A stretch of DNA of 52,115 bases from Deltaproteobacteria bacterium. Its GTDB lineage: Bacteria > Myxococcota_A > Polyangia > JAAYKL01. The DNA lies in contig JAFGQN010000052.1 in the NCBI GenBank assembly GCA_016935665.1, positions 1 to 52,115 on the forward strand, read 5' to 3'. Shown piece after piece: positions 7,982-16,944 of the stretch. The position numbers and the translations under genes were made by a program. Under the pieces are notes generated by a model that did no database searches, was not told where the DNA came from, and saw only the letters and a program-made list of their open reading frames with translations. Each line of letters begins with the position of its first letter. The first letter of the stretch is position 1.

Positions 7982-10900
7982 TTACTGCCCAATGCTTTCG
8001 GCCCGGTTCACGATGGTCGGTGTAATGAAAATCAGCATTTCAGTTCGTCTGTCCGAATCGGACCGGGATTTGAACAGCCATCCGAGGATGGGAATATCGC
8101 CAAAGAACGGCACCTTTTTATAACTGCGACCATGGTTGCGCGTAAAGATGCCGCCGATTACCGCCGTGTGCCCATCGTTCACCAGCAACTCGGTCTTGGC
8201 TTCCCGTTTCAAAATGGTGGGGTCGCCGCGGGCACCCTTGTTATTGAAATCCGGTTCATCCCGAGTCATGTTAATATCCAATAGAACAGAACCATCCGCC
8301 GTCACATGGGGCGTTACGGTCAGATTCAATTTCGCTTCTTTGAATGAGGTCTGCACACCGCTGGCCGACACCCGGCTATAGGGAATCATCGTACCCTGCT
8401 CAATGTGCGCCTGACGATTGTCCAACGTGAGAATTTTGGGCGAACTCAAAATCCGCAGTGTCCCCTCCTCTTCCATTGCGCTCAATCGCAGATTCAGATT
8501 GGCGTTATTGGAGATGGAGCCCAGAGAAATGCCCAATGCACCACCGGACCCCGTACCTGTCGCCGCCGGCAGATTCACTGCAAAGTTCGGATTCGGCTGC
8601 CCACCGGCCACAGGAGACAATCCCGCGAGCGGGGCGTTACCGTCTGTGGCGCCACCGGCGACACCCACAGAACTGGGGAATCCCAAACCGGTTGGATTTC
8701 CGGTGGCCGAACTCGCCGAAAAGTCACCCCCCCATTGAATACCAATTTCACGAGCATATGTGCTTGTGGCTTCAACAATTCTACCTTCAATCAACACCTG
8801 TGGCGTCTGCGTATCCAGATTGCGAATCAATGCCTCAACCTGATCAAGCACGTCTGCCACATCCCGCGCAATGATCACATTGGTGCGCGCGTCCACGGAA
8901 AGTTTGCCGCGATCGGACAACAAGTCATTGGCACGGGGCATCAACTCTCCCGCTGTTGCATACGACACCGGAATCAATCGTGTTTCCAGAGGTTTCAACT
9001 CTTTGCTCATCTTGATTCGCTCGATTGCCTTTTCGTACTCCGCTTCAAGTACCGAAAGGGGCGCCACGCGAATCAGGTTGCCCTGTTTCACCTTTCCAAG
9101 CCCTTTGGTCTGCAGAATGACATCCAGCGCCTGATCCCAGGGCACATCCCGCATCCGTATTGTCACCGATCCCGTCACATCGTTGGATGTAATAATATTG
9201 ACATGCCCCACGTCCGCCAAAAGCCTTAAAATGTTGTGAATGTCCGCGTTCTTGAAATCCAGATCAATTCGACGCCCCGTGTAACGTTCCTTTTGCTGCG
9301 ACAAATCCGCCAGTGTTACCGAGTACGCCGCCGTTCGCTCTGTGGGATACGCATATGCGTCATTTTTCTCCCGATGGACCACCCGGGATGCACTGCCCAG
9401 AGGAGCCGCACTATCTTTCCCCATGGATTCGGCATCCACAAACAGCCATTCGATGGCGCCATCTTTTACCTTTACCTTGTTTGTCGCATGGCGTCCCAGC
9501 TTCACCTCAACGCGCACCTTGCCGTCCTGCTTAAATGAACTGATGGAATTTATCACGCCCCCGAAATCACGTACATCGAGAGTGCGTTCCAACATGGGCA
9601 ACAGCCGCGCGTTCTCGAACTCCATGACCACGATGCGACTGTTTTTCTCGGACTTGGCGTATTTGAATTCGCCGTTTCCGTTAATCACCACCTTTTGGCT
9701 TGAGCCCTTATTGACAAATTTAATGTCCTGAATGGCATCCTGTCGCAACTCTTGTTTGGAAAGTGGTTTGTCCACTTTCGCCAGCGGTACACGCGTGGGA
9801 ACGCTTTCCCTGGCAGCCGCCGGTGTTGTCTTTGCCGATTTCGATTTTGTTTTCGACTTGCCCTGCAACGCCGCCAGCCGCTGCAACCGAATTTCCTCCT
9901 GAGTCAATCCCTTTTCCTTATTGGGCGCCGGCAAAGGTGCAGCTGCCACCATTGCCGGTTTGGATTCCGTACTTGTTTCAGGCGATTTACTCTTATCAGC
10001 GTGCCGTGCCGTTTCTTTCTCTTTTTCCACCTGCGCTTTTTGGGCTTTCTCGAGTTCGGCCACCTGTTCCGCTCTCGCTGCCGCCACGGCTTTTGCTGTT
10101 CGCGCCTCCGCTGCCTTAATTTCCTGCTCTTTTTCAATTACGCTTGCGGCCAGCTTCTGTTTTTCGGCAATGGCGGCTTCCGCTTCCGCTCTCAAACGAG
10201 CCGTGCGCTCCTCTGCCTTCGCCTGGTCTTCTTTTGCTCTGGCAGCTGCAAGTTCCGCCCGTTTCAGCGCTTTTTCACGCTCATTGTCTGCCCGCTTTGC
10301 CGCTTTTTCCGCGTCTGCGGCTTCTGCTTCCAAAAGTGCTATCCGCTGCTTTTGTGCCACAATCGTCTGATTGGCATCATTCAGCCGTTTTTCAACCGTT
10401 CTGATTTTGGAAACCACATCCTGTGTCTGCGTCCGCGCCAAAGTCGCCACTTTTTCCGCATCGGTAACCCGGCTTTCCGCCAGTTTCAATTTCGCCGACA
10501 CCTCTCGCTTCCATTTTTCGGCGGTGGCCACGATGCGCGCCTTTTCCGCTTCGTGCTGCGCCAGCATTTTTTCTTTTTCCTGGTGCGCGGCTTTTACTTC
10601 GGACTCTGCTTTGGCAACAGCGTCACCCAACGATGCCAGTTTTCGTTCGTACTGTACCCGTTGCACCGAAATGGCTTTTTCCGCAGTCAATCGTGCATCA
10701 TCGGCCCGTTTGCTGTTGTGTTCCGCCACCTTCAACGCTTTGAAGGTTTCATCCAGTTTCTGCTCAATGGCAGCGTATCTGTTTTCCGCGTCAGCAAATC
10801 GTTTTTTAGCTTCCACCGTTTCGCGCTGACGCTGTTGCAACTTGCGATACAGTTCATCCCTATCTTTCTGATTCGCTGCCTTATAAGCGGACTCCGCTTC

Positions 10901-12160
10901 GCGCTGTGCGTCTCTTGCCTTTTTTGCTTCCCGTCTGGCAGACTGCTTCTCAAGAAATGCGGTTTTCACATCGCCTTTCATACTGGTGACGGCCTGTTCG
11001 GCTTCGTTTTTCTCCCTATTGGCTTTCGCTGCTTCTGCTTTCACACTCGTCAGCTGTTGTTTCAATGCATCGAGCCGACCTTCCAGCTCAGTCCGCTGCG
11101 CTCTCTCCCGTGTCGCCGCCTCCTTTGCCTCAGTCACTTTCCGGGTCAAAACGGCAATCTTCCGGGACGCATCCTTTTCAAATTCCGATATCTTTCGAGT
11201 GCTGCGTTTTGCGCTGTTTTGCTGCTCTTTTTCGAGGCGAGAGAGCTCATTTTGCGCCAGTTCCGCTTCGCTTTGCGCTTTTTTTAACTGGGCATCGTAA
11301 TGAACCTGTTTCGCTTTTAACTTATTTATTTCGGCACGAGCCATTCGCCACTTGCTCTCGGCATCCGATGCACCAGTCTGTGCGAGCTTCACCTCATCTT
11401 GCGCCGATGAAATTTTTTCCTTCGCACTATTGGCTTCCTTTTTGGCATTGGCGGCTTCCGACTTCGCTTTGGCGATTTCTTTTTTGGCCTTCTCCATAGC
11501 AGCTTCGATCTCTGCCTGGGCTGCTTTTTCGGCCTGAGCCACACGTGCATCCGCCTCGGCCACACGCGCTTCCGCCTGAATCCTGGCGTTTTGGACTTCA
11601 GCTGTCGCTTTCTGCTCCACCTGTTTCACACGTTCATCAGCAGACTTTTCGACGGCTTTGATACGTTGCTCCGCATTGGCCAGAGAAATCACCTGCTCCT
11701 TTGGAACCTGCGGCTCCTGTGCCGATTCTTTTTGTGGCCCTCCACTAAGCGTCACCTCCAATACGTTGCCCTTCACCTTTACGCGGTACGATGCTTCCTT
11801 CCTGAAGTTGATCATCACCCGACTTACCCGCACCTTGCCAGTGGTGAATTCAGACACTGCGACGCCACCGACCAGTGTTGTCGATTTCTCAAGCAACGCC
11901 GGAACCCCTTTGAGTGAACTGTTTGCCAAATCCAGCACCAGTCTTTTGGGAGTGGACAGCTTAAACGCAGTATACATGGGTCGCGATGACCCCTTCACTG
12001 TGACCACCGTCTGACTTCCACGCTGGACCACATCCACTGCATGAATCTGGTTGGTTTTTCCTGGCGCGGCAGCCATCGTGGTGCCGGCGCAAACGGCAAC
12101 CGCAAAAGCCACAATCAACGCTTTTACAAGTCTGTTTTGTGTGATTCGGGACCTGTTCAT
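7982..12160 (-). CDS. pilQ: Type IV pilus secretin PilQ with long coiled-coil insert
   Basis: Outer-membrane secretin that forms the pore for the type IV pilus. Domain order in 1392 residues: signal peptide (1-31), first AMIN domain (about 38-140), a continuous Ala/Lys/Glu heptad-like region (about 155-720), a basic/Pro linker, second AMIN domain (about 808-910), STN domain (about 960-1035), N1-type secretin domain with ARTNVIIARD (about 1055-1115), and the secretin barrel (about 1115-1385) with a Gly/Ser-rich insertion and the VPFFGDIPILGWLF signature. The coiled-coil block roughly doubles what is usual before the STN domain. The start has AAGGAGAGGACA just upstream. It is last of pilM-N-O-P-Q, 146 bases after pilP, a gap that may hold a separate promoter. 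Confidence 0.95.
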   Translation of the reverse strand: MNRSRITQNRLVKALIVAFAVAVCAGTTMAAAPGKTNQIHAVDVVQRGSQTVVTVKGSSRPMYTAFKLSTPKRLVLDLANSSLKGVPALLEKSTTLVGGVAVSEFTTGKVRVSRVMINFRKEASYRVKVKGNVLEVTLSGGPQKESAQEPQVPKEQVISLANAEQRIKAVEKSADERVKQVEQKATAEVQNARIQAEARVAEADARVAQAEKAAQAEIEAAMEKAKKEIAKAKSEAANAKKEANSAKEKISSAQDEVKLAQTGASDAESKWRMARAEINKLKAKQVHYDAQLKKAQSEAELAQNELSRLEKEQQNSAKRSTRKISEFEKDASRKIAVLTRKVTEAKEAATRERAQRTELEGRLDALKQQLTSVKAEAAKANREKNEAEQAVTSMKGDVKTAFLEKQSARREAKKARDAQREAESAYKAANQKDRDELYRKLQQRQRETVEAKKRFADAENRYAAIEQKLDETFKALKVAEHNSKRADDARLTAEKAISVQRVQYERKLASLGDAVAKAESEVKAAHQEKEKMLAQHEAEKARIVATAEKWKREVSAKLKLAESRVTDAEKVATLARTQTQDVVSKIRTVEKRLNDANQTIVAQKQRIALLEAEAADAEKAAKRADNEREKALKRAELAAARAKEDQAKAEERTARLRAEAEAAIAEKQKLAASVIEKEQEIKAAEARTAKAVAAARAEQVAELEKAQKAQVEKEKETARHADKSKSPETSTESKPAMVAAAPLPAPNKEKGLTQEEIRLQRLAALQGKSKTKSKSAKTTPAAARESVPTRVPLAKVDKPLSKQELRQDAIQDIKFVNKGSSQKVVINGNGEFKYAKSEKNSRIVVMEFENARLLPMLERTLDVRDFGGVINSISSFKQDGKVRVEVKLGRHATNKVKVKDGAIEWLFVDAESMGKDSAAPLGSASRVVHREKNDAYAYPTERTAAYSVTLADLSQQKERYTGRRIDLDFKNADIHNILRLLADVGHVNIITSNDVTGSVTIRMRDVPWDQALDVILQTKGLGKVKQGNLIRVAPLSVLEAEYEKAIERIKMSKELKPLETRLIPVSYATAGELMPRANDLLSDRGKLSVDARTNVIIARDVADVLDQVEALIRNLDTQTPQVLIEGRIVEATSTYAREIGIQWGGDFSASSATGNPTGLGFPSSVGVAGGATDGNAPLAGLSPVAGGQPNPNFAVNLPAATGTGSGGALGISLGSISNNANLNLRLSAMEEEGTLRILSSPKILTLDNRQAHIEQGTMIPYSRVSASGVQTSFKEAKLNLTVTPHVTADGSVLLDINMTRDEPDFNNKGARGDPTILKREAKTELLVNDGHTAVIGGIFTRNHGRSYKKVPFFGDIPILGWLFKSRSDSDRRTEMLIFITPTIVNRAESIGQ

Positions 12161-12213
12161 TGTCCTCTCCTTTTATCCACCGAGAGCTCCGTTTCCGCGC
12201 AAAAATACGCATG

Positions 12214-12262
12214 TACACCTATGTGTAATTTTATCCTACACCTTCTCACAGTGTGGTTCCAA
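12214..12262 (-). promoter_or_regulatory. Possible pilQ promoter and palindrome
   Basis: On the minus strand TTGGAA (12262-12257) and TAGGAT (12238-12233) are separated by 18 bases, a fair sigma-70 type match. Immediately downstream lies the palindrome TACACCTATGTGTA (12214-12227), placed where a repressor would block initiation. The pilP-pilQ gap is otherwise AT-rich with long T runs. This would let pilQ be expressed apart from pilM-P. Confidence 0.35.
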
Positions 12263-12306
12263 ATTTTTCACCAATTTTTTTAATTTTTTTTTGGGGGAGC
12301 GAAAAA

Positions 12307-12957
12307 TTAGTCCTGAGGATAGAGCGGCATGAACCGTGTCACGTCATCTGGCGCCGGGGTTAGCGGATCGTCTCGCACCAGATAAACACCCCGCTCTTCC
12401 TTTTCTCCGGAGCCGTGAATACGAAGGACCTTCCAATTGATTTGAATCCGCTCCGCTCCGTTGCCTGGATCGATGAAATCCGGCTTACCGACATAATCCC
12501 CTCGCCTCAGAATGAACCCTTCATTATTTGGGGGGACCACCATCGCTCGTGGGTCGCCAACATTCGTGATGATGGCGATGAGCCTCAATTGCTCTATGTC
12601 GTATTCTTCCAATTTAATTTCCCGCTGAACCGTTTCACGAACCTCAGGCTTCGGGACAATCACCTCCGCAAATGGCCTGAACGGATCTCTGCGCTTGATG
12701 CTCTCTATGAAATCTGTTTCCGCGATTTTGGGTGCTCGAATGGCCGCGTTCGCTTTGTCAACATTTTCTTTTAACACCGCACCAGCACCATTTTTTTGTA
12801 TCGCTGCCCGCGCTTCCGGTGAAGGCGTTCCAATCGGCGCCTTCACACTTGGGGGGCGATACTCCGCGTTTGAATCCGCATCTTCACAAGCGAGAAAACA
12901 ACTGCAAATCGCTAAAAGAAAAACGAGCAAGCCATTGTGTTTTGCTGCTTTTTGCAT
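12307..12957 (-). CDS. pilP: Type IV pilus lipoprotein PilP
   Basis: 216-residue inner-membrane lipoprotein that links the PilN-PilO complex to the PilQ secretin. The signal peptide ends in FLAC. A disordered Pro/Ala stretch leads to RRDPFRPF, the conserved motif that starts the PilP core, then a small beta domain with LRLIAIITNVGDPRAMVV and GFILRRGDYVG, where PilP contacts the secretin N-domain. Position between pilO and pilQ is the standard order. The start has GAGGGAAG close upstream, and 11 bases separate it from pilO. Confidence 0.92.
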   Translation of the reverse strand: MQKAAKHNGLLVFLLAICSCFLACEDADSNAEYRPPSVKAPIGTPSPEARAAIQKNGAGAVLKENVDKANAAIRAPKIAETDFIESIKRRDPFRPFAEVIVPKPEVRETVQREIKLEEYDIEQLRLIAIITNVGDPRAMVVPPNNEGFILRRGDYVGKPDFIDPGNGAERIQINWKVLRIHGSGEKEERGVYLVRDDPLTPAPDDVTRFMPLYPQD

Positions 12958-12968
12958 GCTTCCCTCTA

Positions 12969-13535
12969 TTATTTGGCTTTATCCAGCGAGCGAAATGTCA
13001 CGGCCAGTACATTGGCATTCAGTTCTGCGCCACTTTCGCTCACACGTGGGTTTGATAATTGGATATTTCCAATATTTATAATTCTGTCCAATTTCCCCAC
13101 CTGGAAAAAGAATTTGGATAACTGAAGAAAACTCCCTTTGAGTTCAAGCTTCACGGGAATTGTCGCATAATATTTTTCCGGTTGTTCAGCCAGTGGCGTC
13201 ACTGACAATATTTCAAGTCCCGTCAATTCCGCGACTGAATTCAAATTATTTAAAAATGATGCCATCTCGCTTTCAACCGGAAGCATCTGACGCTGTTTCA
13301 CGGAGGCGATTTTTAAATCTTCCATCCGCTGTACATCTTCGTCGTATGTTTTTTTTCTTTTTTGTACCTCTGAATACTTCGTTTGCAACTGCCGATGCTG
13401 ATTCTGTGCAGATTTCAATTCATCCAGGAGCGGAGAGTAGTACAATTGCCAGAACATCAGCGCCACCAGCACCACCAAAACACCAAGAATCAATAGTTTC
13501 CTGGCAATCGGCATCTTCAAAAACTGGTCAAGCAT
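12969..13535 (-). CDS. pilO: Type IV pilus inner-membrane protein PilO
   Basis: 188-residue bitopic inner-membrane protein. One transmembrane helix (about residues 13-31), a coiled coil (about 35-80) and a C-terminal ferredoxin-like periplasmic domain with VELTGLEILSVTP-like and YYATIPVKLELKGSF strands are the family layout. It pairs with PilN to form the alignment complex between cytoplasmic PilM and outer-membrane PilQ. GGAG lies about ten bases before the ATG, and pilN ends 14 bases upstream. Confidence 0.93.
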   Translation of the reverse strand: MLDQFLKMPIARKLLILGVLVVLVALMFWQLYYSPLLDELKSAQNQHRQLQTKYSEVQKRKKTYDEDVQRMEDLKIASVKQRQMLPVESEMASFLNNLNSVAELTGLEILSVTPLAEQPEKYYATIPVKLELKGSFLQLSKFFFQVGKLDRIINIGNIQLSNPRVSESGAELNANVLAVTFRSLDKAK

Positions 13536-13549
13536 AATGTGTTACTCCG

Positions 13550-14212
13550 TTATCGGTATCTGATATCACCGAGCACTGTAAATGAGACCACTTCCACTTT
13601 GCTGGTCGCTCCAAGCGCGCGAGTGTCGATGCTGGGACCGGAAAGATTGGTGGACACCAGTTCGCTTGAAACAAAAAACGATGACAGACTCAATCGACGA
13701 AGAAATTCTGCCACATCTTCGTGGGTCATTCCCTGTCCCTTGATTGTCACGCGCTTGTCCTTTTCGTCGAATGACGTTAACCAAACTCTTCTGAAATCCC
13801 AATTCTCGTCGAACCCTCGGGCGGGATTTTTCTTTATGATCTCCTGATATATTTCATCGGCGATGGTCGGTTTTCCATCTTTTGATAAAATTCGTGATAA
13901 TTCCAGCATCACTTGAACCGGGCCAGTCCGCGCAGCCTGCAACTCCTCGATGGCCGCCTGTCGCTGCTCATGCTCGGATATTTCAGCCAGAATCTGATCA
14001 TGACCTGCGATGGTCTGATTAATTCGATTAATCTGCGCCTGCAGAGAACTATTTTTATTCTGTTGCTCTGCAATCTGGTCATCAACATTCAGACTTATCA
14101 CCACAGCCACCGCGATCTCCAGAAAGACCACGAGAACGCCAATCAGCAGATGGTTTCGTCCCGCTTCTTTTCGCCTATCCTGCTTGATCGGCAAAAGGTT
14201 GATTCTGATCAT
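13550..14212 (-). CDS. pilN: Type IV pilus inner-membrane protein PilN
   Basis: 220 residues. It begins MIRINLLPIK, the conserved cytoplasmic peptide that docks in the groove of PilM. A transmembrane helix follows (about 22-42), then a coiled coil and a periplasmic ferredoxin-like domain containing VTIKGQGMTHEDVAEFLRRL. The ATG comes directly after the pilM stop, with its AAAGGAG ribosome site inside the last codons of pilM, so translation of the two is coupled. Confidence 0.95.
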   Translation of the reverse strand: MIRINLLPIKQDRRKEAGRNHLLIGVLVVFLEIAVAVVISLNVDDQIAEQQNKNSSLQAQINRINQTIAGHDQILAEISEHEQRQAAIEELQAARTGPVQVMLELSRILSKDGKPTIADEIYQEIIKKNPARGFDENWDFRRVWLTSFDEKDKRVTIKGQGMTHEDVAEFLRRLSLSSFFVSSELVSTNLSGPSIDTRALGATSKVEVVSFTVLGDIRYR

Positions 14213-15274
14213 TCAGATTCGCTCCTTTTGCTTTCGAAGCGCCAACCCCAGGCAAATCGATGCTTGAGGCGCCTGAGATTTCAGCACTTGTGGATTGAAT
14301 TTTTTCTCGTCGTACATTACCCGTCGGAACGGATCCAACAATTCCACCGGAACCCGCGAACGACGCTCAATGGAACTGCGCAGCTGTAAAATATTGGCTG
14401 TACCACCGGTGACAAATATTTTCTGCACCTCACCCTTGCTGGAGGTCGCCATATAAAAATCAAGTGAACGCTGAATTTCTCCGGCCAAAGAATCCACCAC
14501 ACTGCCCACTATCTCATCGACTTCTCTTGGAATCACAGAGTGCGTCCCCTGGTCACCACCGGATTTATACGTCTCCGCTTCTTCGAAACTCACCTGCAAC
14601 TGTTTTTGGATCTCTTCGGTGATGGCATTGCCACCATTGGAGATGTCTCGCGTAAATTGAGATACGCCATCTGAAACGATATTAATGGTTGTTACTTCGG
14701 CACCCACATTCAATAGCGCCAGAATTTCATTGGGTGCATATCCATAATTAAGTTCGTAGACATTCTGAATGGCGAACGCATCAATATCCACCACCATCGG
14801 TTTCAGACGCGCTTCCTTCACCACCTCAAGAAGGTCCTGTATTTCATCTTTCTTGGCTGCCACCAGCAGGACATCCATCTGCCCCGCGTCACTGTTTTGA
14901 GACAGAATATTGTAATCCAGCTCCACCTCGGAAATATCGAAAGGAATGTGCTGTTCCGCTTCCCATTGAATCTGTTCTTCAAGTTCATCGGGTCTCATCT
15001 GTGGCAGATTCAACTTTTTAATGATCACCGAATTTCCTGAAATTGAAAGAGCAACCTCTTTTTGTGCAATCTTCAAATCGTGAAACAATTTTCGCAAGGT
15101 ATCCACAACAACGCCGTGATTGATCACATGACCATCAACGATGGATTGCGGCGGTAACGATTCAATTCCATGTTTCAGTAAATGATATCCTTTACCGGAT
15201 TTGCGCACCTGCAAAACCTTAATGGAAGAGGTTCCGATATCCACGCCTATTAAATGTCGTCCTTCAAATAACAC
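14213..15274 (-). CDS. pilM: Type IV pilus actin-like ATPase PilM
   Basis: 353-residue cytoplasmic protein of the actin/FtsA fold that binds ATP and the PilN N-terminus. Visible are the phosphate-1 motif LIGVDIGTSSIKVLQV at the N-terminus, the AEQHIPFDISEVELDY block typical of PilM, and the phosphate-2/adenosine region with FVTGGTANILQL. The start is GTG at 15274, directly after the stop codon of the HTH gene, with GAGGA seven bases before it inside that gene. This makes the regulator and the pilus proteins one translationally coupled unit. Confidence 0.95.
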   Translation of the reverse strand: MLFEGRHLIGVDIGTSSIKVLQVRKSGKGYHLLKHGIESLPPQSIVDGHVINHGVVVDTLRKLFHDLKIAQKEVALSISGNSVIIKKLNLPQMRPDELEEQIQWEAEQHIPFDISEVELDYNILSQNSDAGQMDVLLVAAKKDEIQDLLEVVKEARLKPMVVDIDAFAIQNVYELNYGYAPNEILALLNVGAEVTTINIVSDGVSQFTRDISNGGNAITEEIQKQLQVSFEEAETYKSGGDQGTHSVIPREVDEIVGSVVDSLAGEIQRSLDFYMATSSKGEVQKIFVTGGTANILQLRSSIERRSRVPVELLDPFRRVMYDEKKFNPQVLKSQAPQASICLGLALRKQKERI

Positions 15275-15565
15275 TTAATCATCCTCAAACACTTTTCGAC
15301 GATCAGTCACCTTTAAACCGAGCGCCTTCAGAATCTTGCGTTTCGTATCCATTCGACAGCCGTATCCGGCTTCGATTCGAGTAATGGTGAGAACAGACAG
15401 ACCTGCTTTTCGCGCCAGTTCTGCTTTACTCATCATGTTTTCAATTCGAATTTCCCGCAGATTGTTTTTTGACCGAGGTGACACGGAATTGTCTTTTCTA
15501 TCCCCGCCAGCTTTTTCCGCATCTGCAATTACGACTTTGGAGTCTTTCCCCGAATCGTCTGTCAT
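15275..15565 (-). CDS. XRE-type HTH regulator heading the pil operon
   Basis: 96-residue protein with a disordered N-terminal third and a Cro/C1-type HTH (about residues 36-85): IENMMSKAELARKAGLSVLTITRIEAG followed by CRMDTKRKILKALGL. GGAGG lies six to seven bases before the ATG. It is the first gene of the pilM-N-O-P-Q unit and touches pilM without a gap, so it is probably a dedicated regulator of pilus expression, perhaps autoregulatory through the 545-base divergent region upstream. The function is inferred from the domain and position. Confidence 0.85.
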   Translation of the reverse strand: MTDDSGKDSKVVIADAEKAGGDRKDNSVSPRSKNNLREIRIENMMSKAELARKAGLSVLTITRIEAGYGCRMDTKRKILKALGLKVTDRRKVFEDD

Positions 15566-16110
15566 TGTTTTCCTCCACCTACTGAAGGTATAAAATGTTT
15601 TCCTGTCTTCGTTGCAGTCAAATTAAAGAATACAACAGGCATCAGGTGAATCATTTTCAAATTCGTTTTTGGCCATACTTTCATTGCAGACCGCACACAT
15701 AGTTCTAAGTTTAAAGTTAATTATGTATAATTCACATATAAATTAATATTGAGTTATAGCAAACTACTTCCATACTTCGTGTCTCACATATTGTCACCTT
15801 TATCTGGTGGCTGGTCAAATTTTTTGCACAACACGAATCGATAACTGCAAATCCACGCAAGGGTCTCGTTACACACCCGGGTCAAACGAGACCTACTTGA
15901 TAAGGTGGGTGAAAAAAGCTAAAATATGCCCAAATTCACCCGTGTTAAATATGACAACACACATATATAGCATACCCATTGGTGGGTAAAAAATGACACC
16001 TGTGTAACCCTGTCACATCTCGTAACATGCTGGAATAAAATATGTTTCTGTTTGGGCATAGTGTTTGCTTTAAACGGCAGCAACACAACTCCGGCAAAAG
16101 GACACACACC
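15566..16110. promoter_or_regulatory. Divergent control region between pil operon and sigma factor
   Basis: AT-rich intergenic region that must hold promoters for both the minus-strand pil operon and the plus-strand sigma gene. The part next to the sigma gene has several short GGGTG/CACCC elements (15879-15884, 15905-15911, 15939-15942, 15965-15978) and one perfect long-armed inverted repeat, listed separately. ACCCA-TTGG-TGGGT at 15965-15978 is a small hairpin. No confident core promoter could be assigned by eye. Confidence 0.5.
15862..15893. promoter_or_regulatory. Perfect inverted repeat, possible operator
   Basis: GGTCTCGTT (15862-15870) is matched exactly by AACGAGACC (15885-15893) around a 14-base spacer with CCCGGG. 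No T run follows, so it is unlike a terminator. Its site between the HTH-led pil operon and the sigma gene suggests an operator for the XRE regulator or another factor. Confidence 0.5.
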
Positions 16111-16743
16111 ATGGCATCTCAAGCAAAGAAACAACAAAAGGGGACGACAAATCCCGCTATCGACGAGAATCTGATAAAAAAACACATGCCACTCGTTCAA
16201 AAACTCGCCAGAAGAATGGCGTCCCGTGCGCCAGCCAGCATTGCCACAGATGACCTTTTCAGCGCCGGTTCGCTGGGACTGGTGGATTCGGTACTCCGCA
16301 ACCGCGGCGGCGACGGCGCATCGTTTGCCTGTTATGTAAGAATGCGAATCCGCGGCGCCATTTATGATGAACTTCGTGCCAACGACTGGTTGCCAAGACG
16401 TAGCCGTTCCAAAGATAAAGAAGAACAGACATCGGGGCCTGCAAAGCCCGTCGCTGTCATCCGTTTCGACGACCTGCCCGCTGGTCCTGAGAGCAACCCG
16501 GAAAACAAGGAAAAACGGACCAATCCGTTTGATGCGTTGACCGCAAAACGCACTTTCGAAAATTTGCAGGAAGCGCTGAACGCCATGCCCAAGCGGGATA
16601 AACTCGTTCTTCATCTGCATTATTTCAAAGGAATGCAGATTAGAGAAATCGGACGTCTGCTGGGTGTTTCCGAAGCTCGCATCTCGCAAATTCACCACCG
16701 CGCTCTTTGCAGGATTCGCCCCCTCATTAAGTCCGCTGCTTAG
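16111..16743 (+). CDS. FliA/sigma-28-like sigma-70 family factor
   Basis: 210-residue sigma factor. Region 2 runs from LIKKHMPLVQKLARRMASRAP through DDLFSAGSLGLVDSV to FACYVRMRIRGAIYDELRANDWLPR, which is the FliA pattern; region 4 carries LVLHLHYFKGMQIREIGRLLGVSEARISQIHHRAL. Region 3 between them is replaced by a Pro/Glu/Lys-rich linker. The start at 16111 is set by AAGGA eight bases upstream; the frame is open to 16042 without a ribosome site. No flagellar gene or FlgM is visible here; the neighbour is the divergent pil operon, so it may serve motility or envelope genes. Confidence 0.85.
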   Translation: MASQAKKQQKGTTNPAIDENLIKKHMPLVQKLARRMASRAPASIATDDLFSAGSLGLVDSVLRNRGGDGASFACYVRMRIRGAIYDELRANDWLPRRSRSKDKEEQTSGPAKPVAVIRFDDLPAGPESNPENKEKRTNPFDALTAKRTFENLQEALNAMPKRDKLVLHLHYFKGMQIREIGRLLGVSEARISQIHHRALCRIRPLIKSAA

Positions 16744-16944
16744 TCCATAAAATTTGTTGTGTGTCTTCCGTAACATCTCCTGTAGTGTTCCTTTTGCAAT
16801 GGCAAATAGATAATGTTGTTCAAATCCATGTACCGTCAACCAATGAGTCTCTCTCAAAATTGTGCAACATCGCTGTCGCCAGCCTTACGATTCATAAATG
16901 TCTGAAAATATTACAGGAGGGATGACGAACGAATGGATTCGCTG

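Noticed and set aside
9752-11287. 511-codon plus-strand open frame antisense to pilQ
   Set aside because: It mirrors the Ala/Lys/Glu-rich coiled-coil codons of pilQ and yields a Phe/Arg/Cys-rich product with no family features; no ribosome binding site.
15814-15831. Sigma-54 promoter-like GG...GC near the sigma gene
   Set aside because: The spacing between GG and GC is 11 rather than 10 bases and the flanks do not match.
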